Shown one piece after another: positions 1 through 9,672 of a stretch of 64,000 nucleotides of DNA (positions are counted from its first letter, which is position 1; every line of letters starts with the position of its first letter). The notes beneath the pieces are model-generated. The model saw only the letters and a program-made list of their open reading frames with translations. It searched no databases and was not told the origin of the DNA. The translations under genes and the position numbers were made by a program. The DNA is from Rhizobium sp. NFR07 (GTDB lineage: Bacteria > Pseudomonadota > Alphaproteobacteria > Rhizobiales > Rhizobiaceae): the NCBI RefSeq assembly GCF_900111905.1, contig NZ_FOKM01000009.1, positions 124,001-188,000 on the forward strand, written 5' to 3'.

Positions 1-1
1 G

Positions 2-1198
2 GTCGTTGCCCACAAATGTGCGCAGAACAACGACGTGCTCGGCAACATCCATATCGCCTCGCGCACCAAGGCGAAGTGTGATGCCATCATCGCCTCGGTC
101 CACGAGAAGAAGGCGATGAAGGTCGAAGGCGTGCTCGAAGCCCATGCGCTCGACGCGCTCGACATCGAAGCCACCAAGGCCCTGATCGAAAAGACCGGCA
201 GCCAGATCGTCATCAATGTCGGCACCGCGTTTCTCAACATGTCGGTCTTACGCGCCTGCATGGATACCGGCGTCGCCTATATCGACACCGCTATCCACGA
301 AGAGCCGAACAAGATCTGCGAAACCCCGCCGTGGTACGGTAACTACGAGTGGAAGCGCGCTGCCGAATGCGAGGAAAAGGGCATCACCGCCATCCTCGGC
401 GCCGGCTTCGATCCGGGCGTCGTCAACGCCTATGCGCGCCTCGCCAAGGACGAATATCTCGACACCGTCACCGACGTCGATATCGTCGACATCAATGCCG
501 GCAGCCACGGCAAGTATTTCGCCACGAACTTCGACCCGGAAATCAATTTCCGCGAATTCACGGGCGTGGTTTACGCCTGGCAGGGCGGCGAATGGACCGT
601 CAACAAGATGTTCGAAATCGGCAAGGACTACGACCTGCCGGTCGTCGGCACCCGCCGCGCCTATCTCTGCGGCCATGACGAAGTGCATTCGCTGGCCAAG
701 AACATGGACGGCGCCGACGTGCGCTTCTGGATGGGCTTCGGCGATCACTACATCAACGTCTTCACCGTCCTGAAGAACATCGGCCTTCTCTCCGAGCAGC
801 CGGTCAAACTGGCCGACGGTTCCGAAGTCGTGCCGCTCAAGGTCGTAAAAGCCTGCCTGCCCGACCCGTCGTCGCTGGCGCCGGAATACGAAGGCAAGAC
901 CTGCATCGGCGACTTCGTCAAGGGCACGAAGGACGGCAAGGAACGCACGGTGTTCATCTACAACGTCGCCGACCACAAGGAAGCCTATAACGAAGTCGGC
1001 TCGCAAGGGATCTCCTACACCGCCGGCGTCCCGCCTGTCGCAGCCGCGATGCTGGTTGCCACCGGCGAGTGGGACGTGAAGAAGATGGCCAACGTCGAGG
1101 AACTCGCCCCGCGCCCGTTCTTGCATATCCTTAACAAGATCGGCCTGCAGACCTGCATCCGCGACGAACAGGGCGAGCGCGAACTGCATTTCGATTGA
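2..1198 (+). CDS. Carboxynorspermidine synthase (saccharopine dehydrogenase family), 5' end missing
   Basis: The reading frame is open from base 2, so the start lies left of the window and about 398 residues are visible. It belongs to the saccharopine dehydrogenase-like family; the best fit is carboxynorspermidine synthase, which reductively condenses a diamine with aspartate semialdehyde using NADPH in cytosolic norspermidine or homospermidine-type polyamine synthesis. The visible part includes the end of the Rossmann half (NIHIASRT, then VINVGTAFLNMSVLRACMD) and the family-typical WYGNYEWKR and GFDPGVVNAYARLA stretches. In rhizobia this gene usually follows a lysine/ornithine decarboxylase gene, which would lie outside the window. 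A saccharopine dehydrogenase acting in lysine metabolism is the alternative, but the internal motifs favour the polyamine enzyme. Confidence 0.85.
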   Translation, partial: VVAHKCAQNNDVLGNIHIASRTKAKCDAIIASVHEKKAMKVEGVLEAHALDALDIEATKALIEKTGSQIVINVGTAFLNMSVLRACMDTGVAYIDTAIHEEPNKICETPPWYGNYEWKRAAECEEKGITAILGAGFDPGVVNAYARLAKDEYLDTVTDVDIVDINAGSHGKYFATNFDPEINFREFTGVVYAWQGGEWTVNKMFEIGKDYDLPVVGTRRAYLCGHDEVHSLAKNMDGADVRFWMGFGDHYINVFTVLKNIGLLSEQPVKLADGSEVVPLKVVKACLPDPSSLAPEYEGKTCIGDFVKGTKDGKERTVFIYNVADHKEAYNEVGSQGISYTAGVPPVAAAMLVATGEWDVKKMANVEELAPRPFLHILNKIGLQTCIRDEQGERELHFD

Positions 1199-1228
1199 GA
1201 TGCGGCAAAAGCCTCGACGCTGAAATGA

Positions 1229-1260
1229 CAGAAGGCCCGCGAACGATCGCGGGCCTTCTG
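1229..1260. terminator. Rho-independent terminator between convergent genes
   Basis: A perfect 13-bp GC-rich stem (GAAGGCCCGCG arm) closes on a short loop about 30 bases after the polyamine gene. It is followed by CTTTC, and the downstream gene converges on it from the other strand, so it may serve both. Confidence 0.75.
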
Positions 1261-1286
1261 CTTTCGAAACCAGACGCCCGGTCCGG

Positions 1287-2117
1287 TCACGCCGGCCGTT
1301 TGAAATTGAGGCGATGATAGGCCTCGACGAAACCGCGGCGCAGGAAATTGTCCCGCGAGGTCTGCTTCATCTCCGGTCGCTCCGGCCGCCCCGTCTCCGC
1401 GCTGAGGAAGCCAGCCCCCTTGGACCGCGCGATCTCGGTGCGGGCTTCGATCAGAGCCCCCTGGACGCCTCTCTGCCTCACCTCCGGCAGCGTACCGCCG
1501 ACGCTGAACCATGCCCGGTCGTCCTTGACGAAAAGCGCCCCGCTGCCGGCAGGCTTTCCATCCAGCAGTGCGACGACCGTCGTCCAGTCCGGACGTCCGG
1601 CCAGCGCGCCGAACCAGTCCGCCAGGATCGCCGGAAATCCGAAAGCCTTGACGACCAGTTGGCCGTAGACCGCCGGTTCGACATCGGTGACGATCTCGAT
1701 GCCGGAAGGCAGGCCGCCGGGGCCGGCTTCGCTCGAAAAGTCGAAATGGCGAACGAGCTTGGACCATCCGTTGCCCGAAGGAGAAAGTCCCATTCCCCGC
1801 GCCCAGCGCTGTATCGCCGCCGTGCTCTCGTGGTCGGCGACCTGCAGCGCGAATGCGGGATCGGCATGTTCATCGAGCCAGGTGGTGATCGCGGCAAGGT
1901 CAGGAGCCCCCGCGTCCTCGAGACCGAAACTGCGATTGAGCTCGGTGATCGACATGCCCCGGCATGCGATGGCCGCGACCGAACCGATCTCGGTCGACGC
2001 AAGGCCCATCTCGCGCCGCACATGCGCGGGCGCAGCCGCATAGAGATCCAGCCACGCCTCCCGCTCGATGGATTCGATCGCCGCCGGTGAAATTCTCGCT
2101 GCCGTACCGATTTGCAT
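1287..2117 (-). CDS. GNAT family N-acetyltransferase
   Basis: A 276-residue protein. The open frame extends further upstream, but ATG at 2117 is chosen because AGGAG lies just before it and the residues beyond it look non-coding. The C-terminal half carries an acetyl-CoA binding GNAT core, seen in DRAWFSVGGTLPEVRQRGVQGALI followed by an ARSKGAGFLSAETG strand-helix. The N-terminal half, rich in helices, probably forms a degenerate second GNAT or recognition domain. The acceptor substrate cannot be read from the sequence. The gene stands alone, convergent with the polyamine gene and separated from it by a terminator. Confidence 0.75.
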   Translation of the reverse strand: MQIGTAARISPAAIESIEREAWLDLYAAAPAHVRREMGLASTEIGSVAAIACRGMSITELNRSFGLEDAGAPDLAAITTWLDEHADPAFALQVADHESTAAIQRWARGMGLSPSGNGWSKLVRHFDFSSEAGPGGLPSGIEIVTDVEPAVYGQLVVKAFGFPAILADWFGALAGRPDWTTVVALLDGKPAGSGALFVKDDRAWFSVGGTLPEVRQRGVQGALIEARTEIARSKGAGFLSAETGRPERPEMKQTSRDNFLRRGFVEAYHRLNFKRPA

Positions 2118-2369
2118 GTCAGCTCCTGCCCTGGGATATAACCTGGAGCTGAAATACCACCGATCATCGAGGCAGCCACTTTCTTTCGCGCTACGATTGA
2201 AATTAGAGAGACGAGCGCCCAATCGCCCACAGAAGCAGACCCAGTGCCTGGGAGGATATAGGCGAATGGCGTGTGACAGGGAAACGATGGGAAATGCCGA
2301 CGAACAAGCTCCGAGGCAGATCATGGATGTTATCCATTTGCCTGGTTGAGCGGGTAAAGCTTACCTGCC

Positions 2370-3506
2370 CTATCCCTTCCCCGGCACGATATCCTCCAAC
2401 TCTGCCAGCAGACCGTCGTAGATCGTCATTACCGGCAGCACGTTGAAGAATGCATCCAGATCATTCTCCTCGAACGGCCACCAGTAGTCGAGAACGTAAA
2501 GCACGCCCTTGTGCCAGACGACGATCGCATGCAGGTAACCACGCGGTTCGCCGCTCAGGAATTTGACCGAAAAGCGATATTGCCGCACCAGCGGCCCCTC
2601 CGGTCCGCCATCCGGCCCGGCCTTGCTTTCCGTCATCAGCACGGTGCCGAACGCCCGGTTCTGTCCCTGCATGACGAAAGGCAACATGCCGGTCCCGAGC
2701 TTTTCGAGGTCCGGGCGTTCCTCCATCGTCAGCGTCGAGAACCACACGACGCCTTGGCCGCTCATCACTGCGAATTTTCCCTCGATGCGACCGTCGAACG
2801 TGTTCTTCAGCGGTGTCGCGCTTTCGGGAATACGCAAGGTTACCGGTTGCCCGGCAATCACCAGAGATACATCCTCGACCTCACTCCAGTACCCGTCATC
2901 GCGACCATTTTTGAAGACCATGCCACCGGTGAAGGTCGCGGCATAGTCGGCCGCGACGTCGCGGGCTGCATTGACCTTCTCTTCCGTATCGGCCTTGCTC
3001 AGATCGTATTCGAAATGAATGGCCAGTACCTTTTTACCGCGAACGAGGCACTTGCTCATGACACCCTCTGTCGGGCGCTCACCGTCATATTTGATCGCGT
3101 TTGATGTCGCCGCAGTCTGATCGGGCAGAACGGTCTCTCCCAATTGCCTGAAGTCGCTATCGCTCTGCGCCCAGTCACAGATCCGCTCTGGTGAACCGGG
3201 GACTTGCAGATCATAGCCGAAGACCCGCACCTGGATCGGCACGTCGTCGCTTTCTGTCGGCGGGACCTTGGCGATAACGTCGATCCAGGCGGTATTTTCC
3301 TTCGGCCGCGCCTTCATCGCGGAGGTTTCGACCTTAGCCCCTTCGGGCACCAACGTCCTGAAATCCAGGTCGGGCGCCGAAAACTCGAACGCCCTTTCAA
3401 CCCAGCCTTCTTTCGCCGGCGGTGCCGCAGCATCCTCGGCCATCGCTGATCCGCCAGGACCGACGAGCGCACAAATCAGCGCATGAATGATCAAAAGCCT
3501 CTTCAT
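2370..3506 (-). CDS. Secreted protein of unknown function
   Basis: A 378-residue protein with a cleavable-looking signal peptide (MKRLLIIHALICALVGPGGSAMA). The ATG at 3506 is preferred over an in-frame start ten codons upstream because the signal sequence then begins at residue 1. The mature part has no motif I recognise. It contains a paired Cys arrangement (ERICDWAQSD and MSKCLVRGK) and alternating strands, which suggests a periplasmic beta-rich domain. It lies just downstream of the alpha-glucosidase gene on the same strand (26 bases between the two), so it may be co-transcribed, but nothing ties it to sugar metabolism. Confidence 0.6.
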   Translation of the reverse strand: MKRLLIIHALICALVGPGGSAMAEDAAAPPAKEGWVERAFEFSAPDLDFRTLVPEGAKVETSAMKARPKENTAWIDVIAKVPPTESDDVPIQVRVFGYDLQVPGSPERICDWAQSDSDFRQLGETVLPDQTAATSNAIKYDGERPTEGVMSKCLVRGKKVLAIHFEYDLSKADTEEKVNAARDVAADYAATFTGGMVFKNGRDDGYWSEVEDVSLVIAGQPVTLRIPESATPLKNTFDGRIEGKFAVMSGQGVVWFSTLTMEERPDLEKLGTGMLPFVMQGQNRAFGTVLMTESKAGPDGGPEGPLVRQYRFSVKFLSGEPRGYLHAIVVWHKGVLYVLDYWWPFEENDLDAFFNVLPVMTIYDGLLAELEDIVPGKG

Positions 3507-3532
3507 GCCGTGTTCCGCCCCCCCGTTTGCCG

Positions 3533-5182
3533 TCAAACCCTGGCGCAGAACACGTCGATTGCATCCAGTTCGGCCACTCCGCCCGCGAGCTTCGAGGTGA
3601 AGCCCGGCATATCCACCGGCATGACCGAGCCGAAGCGGGCCGGCAGGGTGAAACGCTGCGGCTCGCGGGTCAGGTTGAAGACGAAGAGCAGCTTTTCGCC
3701 GCCCTTTTCGCGCACAAAGGCGAGCAGGTCCTGGTTGGTCTCGATGAAGGTCATGTCGCCATCGATCAGCGCCGGGTGCGCCTTGCGGAAGGCGAGCGTC
3801 GAGCGGTAATGAGCGAGCACGGAATCAGCGAGCTTCTCCTGCGCATCGACGGCGCGGCTTGCATGCTCGGTCGGCACCGGCAGCCATGTCGTCGAGCCTT
3901 CGGTGAAGCCCGCATGCGGCGCCTTCGCTTCCCACACCATCGGCGTACGGCATCCGTCGCGGCCCTTGAAGGCCGGCCAGAAGCGGATGCCATAGGGGTC
4001 GCGCAGGTCTTCGAAGGTGAGTTCCGCCTCCGTCAGCCCCAACTCCTCGCCCTGGTAGAGGCAGATCGAGCCGCGCAGCACCGAGATCAGCGAGGCCGAA
4101 ATCTTCGCCACGCGATCCTGCTCGCTCGGGTCCTCGATGAAGCGGGTGACATGGCGCACCACGTCATGGTTGGAAAACGCCCAGCAGACCCAGCCGTTGA
4201 CAACCGTGTCCAGCACGGTCTGCATCACCTTGCGGATATAGCTCGCGGAGAACGCCGGCCCCAGGAGGTCGAACGTGTAGCACATATGCAGCTTGTCATT
4301 GCCGGTCGTGTAGAGCGCCAGCGTGTTGAGCGAACGCGGTCCATCGCCCACTTCTCCCACGGAGGCGCGGTCGTCATAGCTGTCGAGCAGCGTTCGAAAC
4401 CGCTTCAGGAAGCCGATATTCTCGGGCTGCGTCTTGTCATACAGATGGTTCTGCATCGAATACGGATTGGTATCCGTTTCCATGCCCGCCCCATCGGTGT
4501 CGTAGACCATCGGCGGGTTGTTGCGCAGCTGCTTGTCGTGGAAATAGTAGTTCACCGTATCGAGCCGGAACCCGTCGACGCCGCGGTCCAGCCAGAACTT
4601 GACCGTATCCAGCATCGCGTCCTGGACATCGGGATTGTGGAAGTTGAGATCCGGCTGCGAGATCAGGAAATTGTGCATGTAATATTGCTTGCGCACACCG
4701 TCCCATTCCCAGCCCGGCCCGCCGAAGATCGACAGCCAGTTGGTCGGCGCTGTGCCGTCCGGCTTCGGATCGGCCCAGACATACCAGTCCGCTTTCGGAT
4801 TGCTGCGGCTCGCCCGGCTTTCGATGAACCACGGATGCCGGTCGGACGTGTGGGAAATCACCTGGTCGATGATGACCTTCAGCCCCAGGCGATGGGCCTC
4901 CGTCATCATCTCGTCGAAATCGGCCAGCGCTCCGAACATCGGATCGACATTGCAATAGTCGGAGACGTCATAGCCCATGTCGGCCATCGGCGAGGTAAAG
5001 AAGGGCGACAGCCAGATCGCGTCGACGCCGAGCGAGGCGACATGGGCAAGGCGCTGGGTGATCCCCTTGATGTCGCCAAGGCCGTCGCCGGTCGTGTCCT
5101 GGAAGGATCGCGGATAGATCTGGTAGATCACCGCGCCGCGCCACCAGTCGGCACCCGACTTGCTCTGCACTTCCGTCGCCAT
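3533..5182 (-). CDS. aglA: Alpha-glucosidase, glycoside hydrolase family 13
   Basis: A 549-residue cytoplasmic GH13 enzyme that releases glucose from alpha-glucosides or oligosaccharides. The TIM-barrel signatures are all present: DQVISHTSD (about 106-114), GVDGFRLD with the nucleophile Asp208, SVGEVGD with the acid/base Glu277, and SNHD with Asp340. QIYPRSFQDTTGDGLGDIKGI near the N-terminus is typical of oligo-1,6/alpha-glucosidases. Length matches the family. The start at 5182 is favoured because AGGAG sits 9 bases upstream; an ATG at 5191 directly abuts that site. It is divergent from a PfkB sugar kinase. The name aglA is used by analogy with rhizobial alpha-glucoside enzymes; the aglEFGK transport genes are not in this window, so the exact substrate is uncertain. 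Confidence 0.88.
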   Translation of the reverse strand: MATEVQSKSGADWWRGAVIYQIYPRSFQDTTGDGLGDIKGITQRLAHVASLGVDAIWLSPFFTSPMADMGYDVSDYCNVDPMFGALADFDEMMTEAHRLGLKVIIDQVISHTSDRHPWFIESRASRSNPKADWYVWADPKPDGTAPTNWLSIFGGPGWEWDGVRKQYYMHNFLISQPDLNFHNPDVQDAMLDTVKFWLDRGVDGFRLDTVNYYFHDKQLRNNPPMVYDTDGAGMETDTNPYSMQNHLYDKTQPENIGFLKRFRTLLDSYDDRASVGEVGDGPRSLNTLALYTTGNDKLHMCYTFDLLGPAFSASYIRKVMQTVLDTVVNGWVCWAFSNHDVVRHVTRFIEDPSEQDRVAKISASLISVLRGSICLYQGEELGLTEAELTFEDLRDPYGIRFWPAFKGRDGCRTPMVWEAKAPHAGFTEGSTTWLPVPTEHASRAVDAQEKLADSVLAHYRSTLAFRKAHPALIDGDMTFIETNQDLLAFVREKGGEKLLFVFNLTREPQRFTLPARFGSVMPVDMPGFTSKLAGGVAELDAIDVFCARV

Positions 5183-5326
5183 CTTCTGCATCTCCTTTCC
5201 CAATTGTTCCAACGCCCAACCTAGAGCCATGATGTCAAAAGACAACGCGCAATCGGACGGCACGCACGCTCTTGTCAGACAACGTTCTTCGGCCTATGCG
5301 ACGTAACCAACAGAGGAGGACGACAA

Positions 5327-6241
5327 TTGGGCGGAAAGCTTCTTTCGATCGGCGAATGCATGGTGGAACTGTCGCAGGCGGGCGAAGGCCTGCTGCGAAA
5401 GGGTTTTGCCGGTGACACGTTCAACACCGCCTGGTATGCGCGCGCCTGCTTCCCGTCCGACTGGTCGATCGATTACTTCACCGCCGTCGGCGACGACCCG
5501 TTGTCGGCCGACATGCTGGCGATGATGGAAGGCGCCGGCATCGGCACCAGCCTCATCCGCCGCATCCCCGGCAAGACGCCCGGCCTCTATCTCATCACCC
5601 TGAAAGACGGCGAGCGCACCTTCAGCTACTGGCGCGATACGGCAGCGGCAAAGAAGCTTGCCGAGGACGCCGATCACCTGCGCGCCGCGATCGAAGGCGC
5701 CGATATCGTCTATTTCTCCGGCATCACCCTCGGTATTCTTGCCTCAGACGCCGCCGACACGCTTCTGTCGGAAGCCCGCCGGGCCAAGGCGATGGGCAAG
5801 ACGGTCGTCTTCGATCCCAACATCCGCCCGCGCCTGTGGCCGAACAAGGAATACATGCTGAAGACCATCGAGGATGGCGCCCGCGCCTCCAGCCTCGTCC
5901 TGCCGAGCTTCGACGACGAAGCCGTCCATTTCGGCGATGCGGATGAAGCTGCCACCATCGCCCGCTACAAGGCGCTCGGCGTGGAAAATGTCGTGGTCAA
6001 GAACGGCCCCGGCGGCATCACGCTCGCCTTCGGATCAGAGCCGGCGATCCACGTTCCCTCGGTCAACGTGGACAAGGTCGTCGACACGACCAGCGCCGGC
6101 GACAGTTTCAACGGCGGCTTCCTCTCGCGCCTCGTCGAGGGCGTATCCCCGGCCGAAGCCGCCGCCCACGGCGCCGCCGTCGCCTCAACCGTCATCCGCC
6201 ACCACGGCGCATTGGTCAGCCCGGAGCTTTTGCCGCGTTGA
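5327..6241 (+). CDS. kdgK: PfkB-family sugar kinase, probable 2-keto-3-deoxygluconate kinase
   Basis: A 304-residue ribokinase-type kinase. The C-terminal PfkB signature DTTSAGDSFNGGF places the catalytic base at about Asp259. VFDPNIRPRLW at about 161-171 is typical of 2-keto-3-deoxygluconate kinases, which phosphorylate KDG for the Entner-Doudoroff lower branch; fructokinase is the alternative. The start is TTG at 5327, decided by a strong GAGGAGGA six bases upstream and by the protein beginning directly with the first beta-strand (GGKLLSIGE). It is divergent from the alpha-glucosidase gene. Its last 26 bases overlap the convergent acyltransferase gene. Confidence 0.82.
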   Translation: MGGKLLSIGECMVELSQAGEGLLRKGFAGDTFNTAWYARACFPSDWSIDYFTAVGDDPLSADMLAMMEGAGIGTSLIRRIPGKTPGLYLITLKDGERTFSYWRDTAAAKKLAEDADHLRAAIEGADIVYFSGITLGILASDAADTLLSEARRAKAMGKTVVFDPNIRPRLWPNKEYMLKTIEDGARASSLVLPSFDDEAVHFGDADEAATIARYKALGVENVVVKNGPGGITLAFGSEPAIHVPSVNVDKVVDTTSAGDSFNGGFLSRLVEGVSPAEAAAHGAAVASTVIRHHGALVSPELLPR

Positions 6242-8252
6242 CATCGGCCGATGCCGGCCGGTGCGGAACGCTGCCCTTGGCAGGGGCCATCTGGCACAGG
6301 CCGGCCGGTGCGTCGGCATCAGACCCACAGCCCTTCTCTGCGGCGAGAGCGAATGCCTCGTAGAAGCCGAGCGTTTCACCGAGATGGATCGACCCGCGCT
6401 TGGAGAGGTGCCCGTCATCGCGGTAGATGGCGACATTCTCGTCCTGCACGCGGCAGCGCGTATCGTCACAGAGAAAACTCTCCATGGACACGACCGGGAA
6501 GCGCTTTGAAATGTCCGTCATCAGCCGCGCCACGATCGCGTCATGGGTACGCTGCTTGTCGCGCGGAATGGTGCACATCGCATTCGACATGCCGAACAAG
6601 CGCGTCCGCGCGACGCAGAGACCGATATCGCGACCGTCCCGCGGCGGCGGCGCCATGAATACCGGTTTCAATCCGACCGAGCGGAGCCAGTCGGCAGTCG
6701 CCTCCACCTCGCTCAGGACACGGTCGTAGTCGGTGGTAATGACCTCGCCGCCGGCCGTCATCAGATCATTCTCGGTGAGATAGGTCAGGTACTGCGAGGC
6801 GAGCACGACATAACGAAGCGATGGCGTGGCCGAAAGATAGCCCTTCACCTCTTCCTCGTTGTGGCGCATGCAGTCGAGCGGCCACAGCCTCGCCATGTCC
6901 GGAAGAGCCGGTGCGATCCCCGATGGGAAGGCGCACTTGCCCATGTTGAGCTGCATGATGCTGCCTTCCGGCGGCATCGAGGCAAGCACGCCGTCAATCA
7001 GGTGCATGGCAAAGGAATCGCCCCATATCGCCATTTCCGGCTCCGGCTTCGTGGCGCATTCCGTCGGGCGCACGTGGCCGTTGCAGGCATTGCTGATGCC
7101 GATGCCCGGCTGGCGTATTGCCAGCAGCTCCGGATCACGCCCCGGAAAACCGTCAGCATCCGCCGTGACAATGCCAAGCATGATCAGGGCAGCGGCGCCT
7201 GCGCCGGTAAAACCGAAGACCTGTCGGCGACCGATGCGCGGCGAACGCCGGAATGGCCGCTCGACGCATAAATAGGAAAAGATGGCCAGTGCGAAGGTAA
7301 GCGCGATCAGAGGCGCATAGGACCATGCCGGCAGCATGTCCATGGCTCGCAGCCGGGCGAAGGCGAAGACCGGCTGGTGCCAGAGATAGAGGCTGTAGCT
7401 GATCAGTCCGATGCCGACCAGGAGGCGCAGCGCCAGCAGCCGCCCGGCAAGATTGGCGGGCGACGCATAGGCAAGGACGAGGATGGTCCCGATGCAGGGC
7501 AGCAGTGTTGCAAGCCCCGGATATCCGCCCGTGGAGGGCAGGAAAATGCAAGCGAGAATGATGCCGCCGAGCCCCGCCATCGCCAGCATCGACTTCGCCC
7601 GGTCCGGGATATCGATCCGTCCGACGCCACCGATCGCAAGCAATGCCCCGGCGGAGAGCTCCCAGAAACGCGTAAACGGCAGATAAAAATTCGCCACCGG
7701 ATCGATGCGCCCTATCGGCCATGTCAGTGCAAAGCTCAGCCCTGCAAGAGCGGCGACGATCCAGAACATCGTTCGCCTCTCGAGGCCGCGCAGAGCCCAG
7801 AGGAGAACCGGGAACACGAGATAGAACTGCTCCTCGACGGAAAGCGACCAGGTATGCAGCAGCGGCTTGAGCTCGTTCTTTGCCGCGAAATAGCTGACGT
7901 CGTCCCACAGCTCGAAATTCGAGACCATAAGCAGCGCATGAAAAAGGCTCTTGCCGAAGGCCTTCAGTTCGGGCGGCAGCATCCACATTGCGGCAAACGG
8001 CAGGCAGGCCAGGCAGACGAATAGCAGCGCCGGCGCGATACGGCGTATGCGGCGCTCGTAGAAATTCACGATGCTGAAGCGTCCGGCCGCAAGATCGTCC
8101 AGCAGGATCGTCGTGATCAGGTAGCCGCTGATGACGAAGAACACATCCACCCCGACGAAGCCGCCGGGCATGATGCCGAGATTGGCGTGGAACAGGATGA
8201 CGGGAATGACGGCGACGGCACGCAACCCATCGATTTCCGGTCTGTAATTCAT
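6216..8252 (-). CDS. Acyltransferase 3 (OafA/YrhL type) with C-terminal SGNH domain
   Basis: A 678-residue inner-membrane O-acyltransferase. The N-terminal half (about residues 1-350) begins YRPEIDGLRAVAVIPVILFH, with the conserved Arg and His of acyltransferase-3 proteins, then GYLITTILLDDL, FYERRIRRIAPAL and about ten hydrophobic segments. The C-terminal third is an SGNH/GDSL-like domain, with the Ser block in AIWGDSFAMHL and the Asp-His block in DDGHLSKRG. Such fusions O-acetylate cell-surface polysaccharides such as O-antigen or exopolysaccharide. GGAG lies 8 bases before the ATG at 8252, so that start is chosen over ATG at 8258 or the longer frame. No polysaccharide cluster is adjacent, so the target glycan is unknown. 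Confidence 0.88.
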   Translation of the reverse strand: MNYRPEIDGLRAVAVIPVILFHANLGIMPGGFVGVDVFFVISGYLITTILLDDLAAGRFSIVNFYERRIRRIAPALLFVCLACLPFAAMWMLPPELKAFGKSLFHALLMVSNFELWDDVSYFAAKNELKPLLHTWSLSVEEQFYLVFPVLLWALRGLERRTMFWIVAALAGLSFALTWPIGRIDPVANFYLPFTRFWELSAGALLAIGGVGRIDIPDRAKSMLAMAGLGGIILACIFLPSTGGYPGLATLLPCIGTILVLAYASPANLAGRLLALRLLVGIGLISYSLYLWHQPVFAFARLRAMDMLPAWSYAPLIALTFALAIFSYLCVERPFRRSPRIGRRQVFGFTGAGAAALIMLGIVTADADGFPGRDPELLAIRQPGIGISNACNGHVRPTECATKPEPEMAIWGDSFAMHLIDGVLASMPPEGSIMQLNMGKCAFPSGIAPALPDMARLWPLDCMRHNEEEVKGYLSATPSLRYVVLASQYLTYLTENDLMTAGGEVITTDYDRVLSEVEATADWLRSVGLKPVFMAPPPRDGRDIGLCVARTRLFGMSNAMCTIPRDKQRTHDAIVARLMTDISKRFPVVSMESFLCDDTRCRVQDENVAIYRDDGHLSKRGSIHLGETLGFYEAFALAAEKGCGSDADAPAGLCQMAPAKGSVPHRPASADVNAAKAPG

Positions 8253-8509
8253 GCTCATGTCTCCAGCAGCGCTGCTGCCTAGCAATCGGCGCAGGGCAAG
8301 TCCACTGCCGCGCATTCCGGAGGGCTGGTTTAGCCTCTCTCCACCGGCGGATGAAATTGATGACTGCATTGCTCCACAGGATCGTGGTCGGCCGGGCCGC
8401 GCTCACACCCCGCTTCATCCCCCTGTTACAATATTTGGCGATAGAAAGCCCGAAAACGCGGGCTGCCAGCGAGTCGCCCGCGAATCGGCAACGGGGCTTG
8501 GGCCGTCGC

Positions 8510-9559
8510 ATGACCAGAATAACGATCGTCACGGATGCCTGGTATCCGCAGGTGAACGGCGTCGTCCGTTCGATCGAGAACACCAATCGGGAGCTCACCG
8601 GCATGGGCGTCGAGGTGTTCATGGTCACGCCGAAGGATTTCGCCAACATCCCTTGCCCCACCTATCCCGAGATCAGGCTTTCGGTAACGACCTATGCGCA
8701 GGTTGCCGGCGCGATCGAGAAGACCATGCCGACGGCGGTGCATATCGCCACCGAAGGCCCGCTCGGCCTGATCGCCCGCCGCTGGTGCCTGAAGAACGGC
8801 ATGCCGTTCTCGACCAGCTATCACACCCGCTTTCCCGAATATGTCGCGGCCCGCTTTCCGGTGCCGATCCGCTGGATGCAGGCCTTTGTCCGCTGGTTCC
8901 ACAATGCCGGCAACGGCTGCATGGTGGCGACCGCCAGCCTCGAGCGAGAGCTCTCCAAGATCGGCATCCGCAATCTGCTCCGCTGGAGCCGTGGCATCGA
9001 CCAGACGGTCTTTCACCCGATGGACCATGACGAGCGCCCCTTCGATCTGCCGCGGCCGATCTTCATGACGGTCGGCCGGGTCGCGGTGGAAAAGAACCTT
9101 CCGGCCTTCCTCGATCTCGACCTGCCGGGCTCCAAGGTGGTCGTCGGCGACGGCCCGGCGCTGGCCGACCTGAGGAAGCGTTATCCGAATGTGCTCTTCA
9201 CCGGCATGAAGACCGGCGAGGAACTGGCCAAGGCCTATGCCCAGGCGGATGTCTTCGTCTTCCCGTCGAAGACCGATACATTCGGCAACACCATCCTCGA
9301 GGCGCTGGCGAGCGGCGTTCCTGTCGCGGCCTATCCGGTCATGGGGCCTGTCGACATCATCGAGGAAGGCTCGGGCGCCGGCGCCCTTGACGAAGATCTG
9401 CGGATGGCCTGCCTCAAGGCGCTCGACTGCCGCCGCGAGGATGCGAGCCGGCTGGCAAAAAGCTACACCTGGGAAGCCGCATCGAGACAGTTTCTCGCCA
9501 ACGTGCTGAAGGCGCAATCGGAGCGGTCGCAGGGCAACCGGGCACTGCCGGCGAGCTGA
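8510..9559 (+). CDS. GT4 family glycosyltransferase, possibly a diacylglycerol glycosyltransferase
   Basis: A 349-residue GT-B fold enzyme. The N-terminus ITIVTDAWYPQVNGVVRSI is the acceptor-domain signature of lipid-type GT4 enzymes. The donor domain has RPIFMTVGRVAVEKNL and PSKTDTFGNTILEALASGVP, where Asp replaces the first Glu of the E-x7-E motif; this TDTFG form is shared with SqdX, MgtA and the glucuronosyl-diacylglycerol synthase known from Agrobacterium. I infer a membrane-lipid glycosyltransferase for phosphate-free lipids, but no phosphate-regulon site is convincing upstream. ATG at 8510 is chosen because the protein then starts at the first strand; its ribosome site is weak. The gene stands alone. 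Confidence 0.8.
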   Translation: MTRITIVTDAWYPQVNGVVRSIENTNRELTGMGVEVFMVTPKDFANIPCPTYPEIRLSVTTYAQVAGAIEKTMPTAVHIATEGPLGLIARRWCLKNGMPFSTSYHTRFPEYVAARFPVPIRWMQAFVRWFHNAGNGCMVATASLERELSKIGIRNLLRWSRGIDQTVFHPMDHDERPFDLPRPIFMTVGRVAVEKNLPAFLDLDLPGSKVVVGDGPALADLRKRYPNVLFTGMKTGEELAKAYAQADVFVFPSKTDTFGNTILEALASGVPVAAYPVMGPVDIIEEGSGAGALDEDLRMACLKALDCRREDASRLAKSYTWEAASRQFLANVLKAQSERSQGNRALPAS

Positions 9560-9672
9560 TAGCGACGCCTGCCCCGAGGCCGCCGCTCGCAACTCCGCCC
9601 AATCATTGCCAGGTGGATGAAGACAGCCTGCGCACCAAGATCGGATCCTCGCCCAGCACCGAAAGCCTCCGT

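Noticed and set aside
1314..2090. 258-residue frame antisense to the GNAT gene, like many long frames opposite genes
   Set aside because: High-GC genes create long antisense frames; composition is Arg/Pro-rich and no ribosome site or family motif is visible.
3527..5224. 565-residue frame antisense to the alpha-glucosidase gene
   Set aside because: The opposite strand has all GH13 catalytic motifs, so this is a shadow frame despite its length.
8425..8450. Possible PhoB box (CTGTTACAATAT...) before the GT4 gene
   Set aside because: Only one half-site loosely matches; the second heptamer does not, so it is not supported.
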